Source: Candidatus Gastranaerophilales bacterium (GTDB lineage Bacteria; Cyanobacteriota; Vampirovibrionia; Gastranaerophilales; Gastranaerophilaceae). Taken from it: DNA of 64,000 bases. Every line of letters begins with the position of its first letter. Position 1 is the stretch's first letter. The notes under the pieces were generated by a model. It saw only the letters and a program-made list of their open reading frames with translations. It did not search any database and had not been told where the DNA came from. The DNA is taken from contig JAFTXY010000007.1 in assembly GCA_017461425.1 (NCBI GenBank), positions 1-64,000 of the forward strand, in the 5' to 3' direction. A program made the translations under genes and the position numbers. Positions 23,821 to 32,735 of this stretch are shown piece after piece.

Positions 23821-25119
23821 ATGGAATTTAACCCTGTCATAACATCTGTTTTAATATTATGCGTTTTATGTTTACTTAGAATTAATGTTTTATTTTCATT
23901 AATGATAAGTGCAATTGTGGCGGGTTTATTAGCTAAAATGCCAATATCTAAAATTATGGATTATTTTATTTCTGGCATGGGGCAAAATTCAGAAACTGCC
24001 TTAAGTTATATTCTTTTAGGTACATTAGCTGCTGCTATGACACATACTGGTTTGGCAAAAATATTAGCTATAAAAATATCTAGATTTATTAAAGATAACA
24101 AATATGCACTGATTGGAATTTTGGTATTTATTTCGATATTATCTCAAAATCTAATCCCTGTTCATATTGCATTTATACCAATTTTGATACCACCTTTGCT
24201 TGGTTTGATGAATAAATTAAAAATAGATAGGCGCTCTATAGCTTGTTCATTGGCTTTTGGTTTAAAGGCTCCATACATTGCAATTCCTGCAGGCTTTGGT
24301 TTAATATTTCAAGATTTAATTGCTGATAATATGACAAATAACGGTATGTCTGTCGATACTCTTCAAATTTGGAGATATAGTTGGATATTGGGTGTTGCAA
24401 TGTTTATTGCTCTTTTAATTGCAATATTTATAACTTATAGAAAACCAAGAGAATATAATCAACAAGATTTAAATTACGAGATTGCAGTTGATGAAAAATT
24501 AAATAAAAATCATTACATTATTTTAATTGGCGCATTTGCTACACTATTTATTCAATTAATAAGTGGTTCATTGCCATTAGGAGCGTTAGTTGGACTTGGA
24601 ATAATTTTTGGATTTAGAGCGGTATCTCGTAAAAATATGGATTTTCTTGTTGATGAAGGTGTTGGGTTAATGGGATACATTGCTTTTGTGATGCTTGTTT
24701 GCGCTGGTTATGCTCTTGTTTTAAAAGAAACTGGTGGAGTGGAATCGATGGTAAATTCTATTTTGCCTTATATCGAACATTCAAAAATATTAGCAACAAT
24801 AGCAATTTTATTAACAGGATTAATAGTAACAATTGGAATTGGTTCATCTTTTGGCACCATTCCGATATTGGCGGTTTTATTTGTTCCAATATGTATTAAA
24901 CTAGGTTTCTCTCTTCCATCTACAATAATTTTAATGTGCGCTGCAGCCGCATTAGGTGATGCAGGTTCTCCTGCTTCTGATACAACTTTAGGACCAACTG
25001 CAGGTTTAAATGCCGATAATCAACATAATCATATAAAAGACACCTGCATTCCAACTTTTTTACATTTTAATATTGCACTAATTATAGCGGCAATTTTATC
25101 GGTTTATATTTTAAATTAA
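23821..25119 (+). CDS. Na+/H+ antiporter-family (YuiF-like) membrane transporter
   Basis: 432-aa polytopic membrane protein resembling the Na+/H+ antiporter family proteins of YuiF/NhaC-like type (ion transporter superfamily). About eleven hydrophobic helices are visible. Conserved-looking segments are ILSQNLIPVHIAFIPILIPPLL, given here as SQNLIPVHIAFIPILIPPLL, GLKAPYIAIPAGFGLIFQDL, and the C-terminal GDAGSPASDTTLGPTAGLNAD. Some homologues are annotated as amino-acid transporters, so the substrate is uncertain. The final TAA overlaps the convergent small gene by 4 nt. Confidence 0.75.
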   Translation: MEFNPVITSVLILCVLCLLRINVLFSLMISAIVAGLLAKMPISKIMDYFISGMGQNSETALSYILLGTLAAAMTHTGLAKILAIKISRFIKDNKYALIGILVFISILSQNLIPVHIAFIPILIPPLLGLMNKLKIDRRSIACSLAFGLKAPYIAIPAGFGLIFQDLIADNMTNNGMSVDTLQIWRYSWILGVAMFIALLIAIFITYRKPREYNQQDLNYEIAVDEKLNKNHYIILIGAFATLFIQLISGSLPLGALVGLGIIFGFRAVSRKNMDFLVDEGVGLMGYIAFVMLVCAGYALVLKETGGVESMVNSILPYIEHSKILATIAILLTGLIVTIGIGSSFGTIPILAVLFVPICIKLGFSLPSTIILMCAAAALGDAGSPASDTTLGPTAGLNADNQHNHIKDTCIPTFLHFNIALIIAAILSVYILN

Positions 25120-25403
25120 TTTAAACGACTTTTAGCTTGTTCTACAAGTTGTGCTTGAGTATCGTTGGCATCCATTGCTATATTTACTCTTGTTTCACTG
25201 GCTTGTATATCGTTAATTTTTTTCATAAAAGCTTTAGATTCCGCGCTTCCTGGTTCAAGAGTCGCTTGCGTTTGTGCGAATTTTGATGCCAAACCTGATA
25301 AGCTTACTTTGTAAGCGTCCAATTCACGTTGTGCGTTTGCTAAATTTGCTGCCTGATAAGTGTATCCTGCTCTAGCACATAAATTTGTTATAGGTGTTGA
25401 CAT
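25116..25403 (-). CDS. Small helical hypothetical protein (95 aa)
   Basis: Unrecognised. The protein starts MSTPITNLCARAGYTYQAAN and is predicted to be almost entirely alpha-helical with an Ala/Gln-rich, coiled-coil-like pattern (LANAQRELDAYKVSLSGLAS, then MKKINDIQASETRV). GAGGTAG lies 5 nt before the ATG, inside the end of the upstream small gene. It shares TTAA stop codons with the transporter gene. With the gene at 25407 it forms a two-gene unit. A secretion substrate or small structural protein is conceivable, but nothing proves it. Confidence 0.7.
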   Translation of the reverse strand: MSTPITNLCARAGYTYQAANLANAQRELDAYKVSLSGLASKFAQTQATLEPGSAESKAFMKKINDIQASETRVNIAMDANDTQAQLVEQAKSRLN

Positions 25404-25406
25404 AAA

Positions 25407-25676
25407 CTACCTCATTTCATTAAATTTGTTACCTTTTAGAAAAACGTGCTCATTATTTTGAGCTATTAGTTTTTCCATTTGGCTTAATTGATGCATTTGG
25501 TACTTTAACTTGTATTTTACCATTTTTCTTTTTTTATTAATAGAGAGGGCATCTTTTAAGCCTGCAACAATTTGTTTTTTTAACACTTTTATCGGATTAT
25601 TCCTTTTTAGATAGTTTTTGGAATAATTTAAAAATGTTTTTAACCTTTTCAAACTTGCTTTGATAGATTGTTGCAA
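25407..25676 (-). CDS. Small very basic hypothetical protein (89 aa)
   Basis: Unrecognised. It begins at a TTG with AAGGAG 6 nt upstream, which supports translation. The sequence is rich in Lys and Arg (SLKRLKTFLNYSKNYLKRNN, INKKRKMVKYKLKYQMHQL) and probably helical. The stop is only 3 nt before the ATG of the next small gene, so both are likely one operon. The high charge suggests nucleic-acid or membrane-surface contact, which is an inference. Confidence 0.65.
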   Translation of the reverse strand: MQQSIKASLKRLKTFLNYSKNYLKRNNPIKVLKKQIVAGLKDALSINKKRKMVKYKLKYQMHQLSQMEKLIAQNNEHVFLKGNKFNEMR

Positions 25677-25860
25677 TTTGGTCTCCTTTTGCTTATTAAG
25701 GAGTCCTACCTTAATAAAAACAAAATTAATGAAATAATTTACTTTTTATTAACAAAAGTTAATAAATATTTAATCATGTTTTCGTCATTTTAATGTAAAA
25801 CTTTAAGTCTTGAAACAAAAATTTACATATGCAGTATGAAATATAGCTCTTGTTTATAAT

Positions 25861-25889
25861 TTAACTTTTAATTATTTTTTTGTTATAAT
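25861..25889 (+). promoter_or_regulatory. Promoter of secDF
   Basis: TTAACT (25861-25866), 17 nt and a consensus TATAAT (25884-25889) precede secD by about 30 nt. The leader contains GAGG 7 nt before the ATG. The remaining 25677-25860 interval is AT-rich with no gene that I can support. Confidence 0.55.
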
Positions 25890-25918
25890 TTAGAAAATAT
25901 CAGAGTTGAGGAAAACAA

Positions 25919-27229
25919 ATGAAAAATAAACTTATTTTGTTTTGGATTATTATTGCAATTACCGTAAGCAGTATTTTTGTCCTATATAAAAAACCAGCAA
26001 GCCTTGGTTTAGATTTAGTTGGCGGCTCTAGATTAATGCTTGAAGCGCAAACATCTAAGGCTGTTCCAAATATTACTCCTGAAATAATGGATAGTTTGCA
26101 ATATGCTATTGAAAATAGAGTTAATGCTATGGGTGTTGGCGAAACTATTGTTCAAAGAATTGGCACAAAAAGATTATTAATAGAAATACCTAACATAACA
26201 GATACGGCAAAAGCCAAAGAATTTATTGGTCAAACTGCCCAATTAGAGTTTAAAAGACCAGCTATTGCATTTGATGGTTCAACTACATGGGAATCAACAG
26301 GTTTAACTGGTAAGGACTTAAGAAAATCTTTAGTTGGCTCTGCTCCTACAACCGGCGAATGGATGGTTGAGCTTGAATTTAACAATGAAGGTGCTAAAAA
26401 GTTTTCTGACTTAACAAAAGAATTACAAGGAAAACAAATGGCAATTTTCTTTAATGGTGAATTGCAATCAGCTCCTCGTGTTAATGAACAAATTACAGGC
26501 GGAAGAGCGCAAATTACAGGTGGTGAAGGCGGATTTGAATATACTGAAGCAAAACAAATGGTAGATTTATTGAATGCTGGTGCCTTGCCTGTTGGTGCTG
26601 AAATTATTCAAGAAGAATCTGTTGGTCCAACATTAGGACAAGATAGTATCAATAAATCAAAAATCGCAGGGCTTATTGGTATTGGCGCTGTTATGATATT
26701 TATGATTGCCTATTATAGAGTTCTTGGTTTGGTGTCATGCTTTGCTTTAATAATTTATGCAATTATCAACTTTGCAATATTTAAATTAGTTCCTGTAACT
26801 CTTACATTAACAGGTATTGCAGGTTTTATTTTATCTATTGGTATGGCAATTGATGCTAATATCTTGATTTTTGAACGTACAAAAGAAGAATTGAGAATGG
26901 GTAGAACATTGTTTACTGCAATTAATTCAGGTTTTGATAGAGCATTTACAAGTATTTTCGATTCAAACGTTTCAACTGTTATGACTTGTTTGATTTTATA
27001 TTATTTTGGAGCTTCTTTGGTAAAAGGTTTTGCTCTTACTTTGATAATCGGTGTTTGTTTGTCAATGTTCAGCGCTATTACAGTTACTAAGAACTTCATG
27101 CATTTGATATTTGGCTCTAAAGAGTTGAAATATCCACAATTGTTCGGATTAAGAAAAGAAGAAATTCAAAATGCTTACGTTGCAAAAGAAACAAAACGTG
27201 AAAAAGCAAAATTTGGTGTTTTGGATTAA
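25919..27229 (+). CDS. secD: Protein translocase subunit SecD
   Basis: RND-type membrane protein, 436 aa, that uses the proton gradient to pull proteins out of the SecYEG channel. The first helix (about 5-22) is followed by LGLDLVGGSRLMLEA, the periplasmic P1 domain, GGEGGFEYTEAKQMVDLLNAG-like segment, and the six-helix C-terminal half with LTLTGIAGFILSIGMAIDAN and ILIFERTKEELRMG. At 436 residues it is the short form without extra repeats. secF follows after 34 nt. Confidence 0.95.
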   Translation: MKNKLILFWIIIAITVSSIFVLYKKPASLGLDLVGGSRLMLEAQTSKAVPNITPEIMDSLQYAIENRVNAMGVGETIVQRIGTKRLLIEIPNITDTAKAKEFIGQTAQLEFKRPAIAFDGSTTWESTGLTGKDLRKSLVGSAPTTGEWMVELEFNNEGAKKFSDLTKELQGKQMAIFFNGELQSAPRVNEQITGGRAQITGGEGGFEYTEAKQMVDLLNAGALPVGAEIIQEESVGPTLGQDSINKSKIAGLIGIGAVMIFMIAYYRVLGLVSCFALIIYAIINFAIFKLVPVTLTLTGIAGFILSIGMAIDANILIFERTKEELRMGRTLFTAINSGFDRAFTSIFDSNVSTVMTCLILYYFGASLVKGFALTLIIGVCLSMFSAITVTKNFMHLIFGSKELKYPQLFGLRKEEIQNAYVAKETKREKAKFGVLD

Positions 27230-27263
27230 TAAATTTATATAAATATACTCGGGAGAATGTATA

Positions 27264-28247
27264 ATGGCTAACACTAATTTAATAAAAAATAACTATAAAA
27301 TCGATATTATAAAATTCAGATATTTATTTTTAGCATTCACAGGAATTTTATTAATTCCTTGTATTGCGGCAATTATATATTTAATGTCAACGCAAGCAAA
27401 TCATGCTCCATTAAAATTGGGAATTGATTTTACTGGTGGTACAATTTTGCAATATTCTGTTGATAAAAAAGTTGCAACAGAAGATATTGGCAAAATAAGA
27501 ACAAATATTGAAGCTGTTGGCGTTAAAAATCCTGTTATTCAAACAACAACTCAAGCAGGAATTGATAATAGTGACGTTAAAAATCTTGTTTCAATAAGAA
27601 CAACATTTTTGGGTGATAAAGAAAGTAAAGATAAAGCAAACCAAATTACTCAAGCGCTTAAAAAAGATTTTAGCAATGCTGAATTAGTACAAGTTAATTC
27701 AGTTGGTCCAACTTTAGGTTCCGAGTTATTGAAAAATACATTAATGGCTTTAGGCTTGGCTTTTATATTAATGGTTATTTATATTTCATTTAGATTTCAA
27801 GTTGAATATGGTTGGATTGCTTTATTAACTTTATTTCAAAATGCAATATTTGTGGTTGGTTTCTTTGCTATTAAGGGAATATTTTTCGATACAGCTGTTG
27901 ATAGTTTGTTTATAACTGCGATGTTGACTGTTATTGGTTATTCTATTAACGATACAATTGTTGTATTTGATAGAATAAGAGAAAATATGCGATTCTTAGC
28001 TAAAAAACATTCATCTAGTGAAATTATCAATGCATCAATTAATCAAACTTTAGCTCGTTCAATAAATACATCTTCTACAACATTATTTACTTTATTTGCG
28101 CTGTATTTATTTGGCGGTTCTACAATTAAAGATTTTGTTTTAGCAATTATTGTTGGTGTTATTGTCGGTACATATTCATCAATATTTACTGCAGGAACTA
28201 TTCTGTCAATTGTTAAAGAAAAAATGGCAAAAAAAGATGCACAATAA
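27264..28247 (+). CDS. secF: Protein translocase subunit SecF
   Basis: Partner of SecD, 327 aa: first helix at about 20-42, LGIDFTGGTILQYSV, a periplasmic domain and five C-terminal helices with SVGPTLGSELLKNTLMALGL, TVIGYSINDTIVVFDRIREN and the R-S-I-N-T-S motif region (ARSINTSSTTLFTLFALY). CGGGAG lies about 10 nt before the ATG. The last 11 nt overlap the XRE/zinc-ribbon gene, suggesting co-expression. Confidence 0.95.
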   Translation: MANTNLIKNNYKIDIIKFRYLFLAFTGILLIPCIAAIIYLMSTQANHAPLKLGIDFTGGTILQYSVDKKVATEDIGKIRTNIEAVGVKNPVIQTTTQAGIDNSDVKNLVSIRTTFLGDKESKDKANQITQALKKDFSNAELVQVNSVGPTLGSELLKNTLMALGLAFILMVIYISFRFQVEYGWIALLTLFQNAIFVVGFFAIKGIFFDTAVDSLFITAMLTVIGYSINDTIVVFDRIRENMRFLAKKHSSSEIINASINQTLARSINTSSTTLFTLFALYLFGGSTIKDFVLAIIVGVIVGTYSSIFTAGTILSIVKEKMAKKDAQ

Positions 28248-28662
28248 AACTTCTCTTGCTGAATTTGTTGTGGCTCAAAGAGAAAAATTGGGCTTATCTC
28301 AAGAAGAGCTTGCTTTTAAATCAAGCTTAACTTTAGAGGAGATTCAATCTATTGAGCAGGGTTTAGAGTTGTTTTTAGCTTCCACAATTAGACAAAAACT
28401 TGCGAAGGGATTAAGGCTTGACAATAAGCAAATAAAAAAATACGAAGCTAAAGCTGATTTTTCCTTAGCAAAAAGTTCTCAAATGGATATTATAAGAGAA
28501 CAGATTTTATTAAATTCAACAAATCCTAATTTTGTTATAAATTGTCCTTTGTGCGGAGAGAAATTGATAACAAGAATTGCGAAATTGTATGATTTAGAAG
28601 ATAATTTAGTTTTGCATCCTAAAGCAAGATGTTCCAAATGTCCATTTCAATTATTAGATTAA
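28237..28662 (+). CDS. XRE-type HTH protein with C-terminal zinc ribbon
   Basis: 141-aa protein. The N-terminal half is a Cro/C1-type helix-turn-helix (FVVAQREKLGLSQEELAFKS, then LTLEEIQSIEQG). The C-terminal part has two cysteine pairs (NCPLCGEKL and ARCSKCPFQ) that could bind one zinc. I start at the ATG at 28237, which overlaps the secF stop by 11 nt; the open frame upstream is inside secF. A DNA-binding regulator is likely but the targets are unknown. The stop overlaps the convergent GGDEF gene by TTAA. Confidence 0.75.
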   Translation: MHNKTSLAEFVVAQREKLGLSQEELAFKSSLTLEEIQSIEQGLELFLASTIRQKLAKGLRLDNKQIKKYEAKADFSLAKSSQMDIIREQILLNSTNPNFVINCPLCGEKLITRIAKLYDLEDNLVLHPKARCSKCPFQLLD

Positions 28663-30449
28663 TCAATTTCTGCTACAACTTGATTTCTGCCTGATTCTTT
28701 AGCTTTATACAGGCATTTGTCTGCGTATTCAATCATTTCTTGTACTTCTTCGCCGTTAATTCCTGCTGTTGCAACGCCAACACTGATGGTTACATTAACC
28801 TTTTCATTATTTGCAAGGATGAATTTATTGTTTCTCACCGCCTGGCAGATTTTATTAGCAGTAATTGTTGCTTCTTCTTTGTTTGTATTAGTTAATACGA
28901 TAGACATTTCTTCGCCACCATAACGACAAGCGATATCAGATATTCTTGAATATTTTTTTAAGATATTTGCAACTTGTTTTAAAACACAATCTCCTGATTG
29001 ATGCCCATATGTGTCGTTAAATTTTTTGAAAAAATCAATATCAATTAGTATTAACGAGAATATTTGATTATATCTTTTGAAATTATTTAAATTAATTTTC
29101 ATTTGTTCTTGGAAATATCTATGGTTATATAGTTGCGTTAAACCATCAGTTACTGCTAGTCTATATGTTTGTTCATAATCTTTTGATTTTAATAGATATT
29201 TTTCGCAATATATTAATACAAATGTTGTTATTGAAGAAATAAATGGTATAACCATTCCTATCCATATATTAAATTGCGACATAATATATGTTGAAACAAT
29301 TGAATACATAACCAATGTTGAAATTAAAAAGATTATTGTTTTTAAAACAGATTGAGTATTTAATACAACATATCCGACAACTAGTGATATTAAAATTGAG
29401 ATTAAAAAGTCTATTTTTGTATCTAATTTTTGAATAAAATTGTTATCTAAAATATTATTCAAAAATGTTGCATGTATTTCAACTCCTGCCAGATTTGATT
29501 CTACAGGAACACTTTTGATATCAGATAAGCTAGTCGCGGTTGTCCCAATATAGACAATTTTATTTTTAAAATTGTCTAAAATAAAATCTGTATCATTGTT
29601 TTTTTGTGCTTTTATAACTTGCCAAGCTGGGATGTGTGTATATGTTTTGCTTTTTCCATACCAATTTAATGTTGCTCTTTGAGTTGTGCCTAATGGGATA
29701 TTATGCTTTTCGTCAATTATAATTTTGTTGTTTTCGATTGATACTTCTTTTTTATTAAGTGCGGCAAGTGCTACATTTAGAGTTAAATTTCCATAATAAT
29801 CGTTTTTGTATTTAAAAATTGGGGTAATATTCCTAATTATTCCGTCTTTTTCTCGTGTTACATTTATTGTCCCTATGTTATTAGTAACATCAGATAATTC
29901 TTTCATAACGCTTCTTGAATTTCTGAAAGTTATATATTCGCTATCTATTAATTTACCTTCTTTTATTTTTAATTTAAGAGAATCTTTGTATTCGGGAGAT
30001 TTTCTTATATCTTCACTGTAATTATCAAAATTCATAGATAAAAAGACGTTTTGATATTTTTTTACAGAATTTATAAGGGCTTTATCTCCTTCTATATCTT
30101 TAAGATTTGGTTTTAAAAATAACAAATCAAATACTATATATTTAGGGTTTGCTATTTCTATTGTATTTATTATATCGCTCCAAGTTTTTCTTGAAATTGG
30201 CCAAGAACCATATTTATCCATAATATATTCATATGTTTCATCATCAATTGCTAGAATAACAATGTCTTTATTGTTTTCTTTGCCTGAAGAAATAATAGTT
30301 TGTCTTATATCAAAAGAATTTTGTTCAATTTTATCTATTAAATTTTTGAAAATCGTAAAATGTCCAAGCCAAAATAATAGCCCAAATAAAAGTACGATAA
30401 TTAATCCATACAAAGCATAGAATAATTTTTGTTTGTAATCTTTTTTCAT
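28659..30449 (-). CDS. CHASE2-domain diguanylate cyclase
   Basis: 596-aa membrane protein that should make cyclic di-GMP. It has one N-terminal helix (about 12-32), a CHASE2 extracytoplasmic sensor (DIRQTII, IAIDDETYEYIMDKYGSWPISR), three helices (about 345-415) and a GGDEF domain. The active site reads RYGGEEM (an accepted variant). The upstream inhibitory I-site RxxD is present as RISD five residues before it. IDIDFFKKFNDTYGHQSGDCVL supports an active cyclase (quoted here as two parts: IDIDFFKKFND, TYGHQSGD). A 56-aa ORF precedes it by 9 nt. It shares its stop with the XRE gene. Confidence 0.92.
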   Translation of the reverse strand: MKKDYKQKLFYALYGLIIVLLFGLLFWLGHFTIFKNLIDKIEQNSFDIRQTIISSGKENNKDIVILAIDDETYEYIMDKYGSWPISRKTWSDIINTIEIANPKYIVFDLLFLKPNLKDIEGDKALINSVKKYQNVFLSMNFDNYSEDIRKSPEYKDSLKLKIKEGKLIDSEYITFRNSRSVMKELSDVTNNIGTINVTREKDGIIRNITPIFKYKNDYYGNLTLNVALAALNKKEVSIENNKIIIDEKHNIPLGTTQRATLNWYGKSKTYTHIPAWQVIKAQKNNDTDFILDNFKNKIVYIGTTATSLSDIKSVPVESNLAGVEIHATFLNNILDNNFIQKLDTKIDFLISILISLVVGYVVLNTQSVLKTIIFLISTLVMYSIVSTYIMSQFNIWIGMVIPFISSITTFVLIYCEKYLLKSKDYEQTYRLAVTDGLTQLYNHRYFQEQMKINLNNFKRYNQIFSLILIDIDFFKKFNDTYGHQSGDCVLKQVANILKKYSRISDIACRYGGEEMSIVLTNTNKEEATITANKICQAVRNNKFILANNEKVNVTISVGVATAGINGEEVQEMIEYADKCLYKAKESGRNQVVAEID

Positions 30450-30458
30450 ATTATTTTC

Positions 30459-30629
30459 CTAGTTTTTTTGGTAAGCGGCAAAATTAAGTTCATCTATAAT
30501 TTGATAAACGGGGTTTGTATTTTGAAAATTAAGTTTAATTCCGAATTTATAAATTAATTCTAGCAATTCATTATTGCTTGAATTTGATATAAATTTTAAG
30601 AGATATTTTTCATTTTGATTTTCAATCAT
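30459..30629 (-). CDS. Small 56-aa protein upstream of the diguanylate cyclase
   Basis: The minus-strand frame from the ATG at 30629 to the TAG at 30459 encodes MIENQNEKYLLKFISNSSNN, NELLELIYKFGIKLNFQNTN-like and PVYQIIDELNFAAYQKN segments. The composition (balanced charged, hydrophobic leucine/isoleucine heptads) looks like a real helical protein. Its TAG overlaps the GGA ribosome binding sequence of the cyclase gene, whose ATG is 9 nt downstream, so the two are probably translated together. I do not recognise a domain. Confidence 0.6.
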   Translation of the reverse strand: MIENQNEKYLLKFISNSSNNELLELIYKFGIKLNFQNTNPVYQIIDELNFAAYQKN

Positions 30630-30715
30630 AGAATAATTCTCTTATATAAAAGCATTAATTAAATCAACCGTAAGAACAGTTTCAATACATTTTATATAAT
30701 CTAAACAATGTATTT

Positions 30716-32005
30716 TTATAAATCAGAAATTACAATTGTAATATCTTTTCCTGCTCTATTTATGCCTATTGGGTCATATATAGTGTGATTATCTTTTAGG
30801 GATGGAATTGTTTTTTTAAGCTCTGTTATTGTATCGCCTGCAATATCTAAATTGTGAACAGCTATGTAGTTTTTAGATAATGCATCACTTGATTGCATTT
30901 TTACTTCCATACCCTTTGCTTCAAGTTCTTCTTTTAGAGAATTTGCATTATCTGTTTTTGAATTTGCATATAAAATTCCGATTGATAAATCTCTTGTATC
31001 GATATCGGATTTGTTTCTGTATACCATTTTATTAATTAAATCTTGAGTTTTTTCTGGATCAATTATCCAGTAGCTTATTATGCCTTTTGTAGATGGGGCA
31101 CCTGGAATTGTTGCGATTTGGATTGTTGATGTATCAACATTTTTAGCTATTCCTAAATATTTTGCTAAATCATATCCTGATAAATCTGTTTGGATGTATT
31201 CAGGCATAATTTTTAATAATTCGGGCAATTTAACTATAACTGTTGGGTCTTTTAATCTTGCTAAAAGCGCATTAAAGAACCATTGTTGACGTCTTATTCT
31301 TCCGATATCACCAAAAGAATCGTGTCTAAATCTTAAATAACCTTCTGTTTCTTTACCTGTTAGAACGTGGTTACCTTGTTTTAAATTAATATGAAGTTTT
31401 GCTGTGTAATCGTCATACTTCATATTTTTTTCAACATAAATAGGTAAACCACCTAAAGTATCGATTAATTTTATAACTCCGGCATTTGAAATGGCTAGAT
31501 AATTATGAACCTTTACTCCAAAAGTTTCTTCAACGGTTCTAACTGCTAATCTTGCTCCGCCATATGCAAATGCGTGGTTGATTTTGTCAGTTCTATTTTT
31601 TCCTGCTAAATATACTTTCGAATCTCTTGGAACAGAAATTACGTTAATATTTTTTCCATATGGGGCAATGCTTATAAGAAGCATTGTGTCTGAACGGTTT
31701 CCTTTGAATGGATTTTCAGGATTAGAATTTGTTGCATCAACCCCTAAAAGTAAAATATTTTGTCTTTTTGGGGAGAAATTAAACGGTAAATCTAAAGCAG
31801 TATGATGATTAGTGTTAACTGTTTTTGGTTTAAAATCTGTTTTAACTTGGTTATCGATTAAATGATAAATTCCGAACACAATTAAAGCCAACAATAATAA
31901 AAATCTTGGGAAATTGTTGCGTTTTTTTGGACGTCTTCTTCTTTTATATTGTGGTCTTATAGGGATTCTATATATTTGTGTTCTGTCTTCGAGGCTGCTG
32001 TTCAT
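30716..32005 (-). CDS. LytR-CpsA-Psr (LCP) family glycopolymer transferase
   Basis: 429-aa protein that probably attaches glycopolymers from an undecaprenyl carrier to the cell wall. A basic cytoplasmic tail (YKRRRRPKKRNN) and one helix (FLLLLALIVFGIYHLI, about 36-51) precede the LCP domain. The domain has NILLLGVDA, RSDTMLLISI, VISVPRDSKVYL and the arginine-rich FRHDSFGDIGRIRRQQ. A LytR_C-type domain (about 335-429) ends it. LCP enzymes with LytR_C are typical of Gram-positives and Cyanobacteria. A TATAAT lies about 50 nt upstream. Confidence 0.9.
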   Translation of the reverse strand: MNSSLEDRTQIYRIPIRPQYKRRRRPKKRNNFPRFLLLLALIVFGIYHLIDNQVKTDFKPKTVNTNHHTALDLPFNFSPKRQNILLLGVDATNSNPENPFKGNRSDTMLLISIAPYGKNINVISVPRDSKVYLAGKNRTDKINHAFAYGGARLAVRTVEETFGVKVHNYLAISNAGVIKLIDTLGGLPIYVEKNMKYDDYTAKLHINLKQGNHVLTGKETEGYLRFRHDSFGDIGRIRRQQWFFNALLARLKDPTVIVKLPELLKIMPEYIQTDLSGYDLAKYLGIAKNVDTSTIQIATIPGAPSTKGIISYWIIDPEKTQDLINKMVYRNKSDIDTRDLSIGILYANSKTDNANSLKEELEAKGMEVKMQSSDALSKNYIAVHNLDIAGDTITELKKTIPSLKDNHTIYDPIGINRAGKDITIVISDL

Positions 32006-32135
32006 TTTAATACCGTTGTTGTTTATATAGCTATTATACTATAAGAAAAATAAAAATTAATTTCTTTTTTTAAACTATACACAAAAGTTATATTTTAGTG
32101 TATTATTCTATTGTATAACAAATGGGGATTTTTAG

Positions 32136-32735
32136 TTGGGCAAAATGTTGTATTTTTCTAAAAGAAGATTTTTATTTTCGTTTTTTGTTTTTCTATCTTT
32201 AATTAGCTTTTCTTTTGCTCAAACAAATTTGAATTCCGATGAAATAAAGCAACAAGCGATTGCTCTTTATACAACAAAAAATTTTAACGAAGCTTTTGAG
32301 CTTTTAGATAATCTTCCAACTGATAAAAAAAATGACGAAGTATTTTTGTTATTATCAAACATTGCTCAAGAAAATAATGATGATAATTTGGCAATAAAAT
32401 ATTTAAACAAGGCGTTAGATAAAAATTATACATTTTATAAAGCATATTACAATTTGGGTTGTATTTTTGCTTCTAAAAAATCATATTTGTTAGCTTCTAA
32501 TAATTTTGAATTGGCAATAAAATACAATAAAGATTTTTCTGCTGCATATTATAATTTGGCCTGCTGTCAGATGAAATTGAAAAATTATGAAGCAGCTAAG
32601 AAAAATTTAATTAAGGCGATTGAATTGGAAAGCAATAATAAAGATTATTATTATAATTTAGCATACTGTTATAAAGAATTAAATAAAGAAAAACAAGCTA
32701 AAAAAATATTGGAAGTCTATAATAAATTAAGCTAG
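32136..32735 (+). CDS. Secreted TPR-repeat protein
   Basis: 199 aa, starting at TTG (32136) with GGGGA 7 nt upstream; an ATG three codons later is the alternative. A signal peptide with basic KRR and a Phe/Leu/Ser-rich core probably cleaves after SFA. At least three tetratricopeptide repeats follow (LALKYLNKALDKNY-like, ASNNFELAIKYNKDFSAAYY, AAKKNLIKAIELESNNKDYY). TPR proteins of this kind serve as periplasmic scaffolds. The stop overlaps the convergent ABC gene by CTAG. Specific partner unknown. Confidence 0.82.
   Translation: MGKMLYFSKRRFLFSFFVFLSLISFSFAQTNLNSDEIKQQAIALYTTKNFNEAFELLDNLPTDKKNDEVFLLLSNIAQENNDDNLAIKYLNKALDKNYTFYKAYYNLGCIFASKKSYLLASNNFELAIKYNKDFSAAYYNLACCQMKLKNYEAAKKNLIKAIELESNNKDYYYNLAYCYKELNKEKQAKKILEVYNKLS

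Noticed and set aside
28150-28236. Longer start for the XRE/zinc-ribbon protein inside secF
   Set aside because: The extra residues are a frame shadow of secF and do not fit an HTH protein; ATG at 28237 fits.
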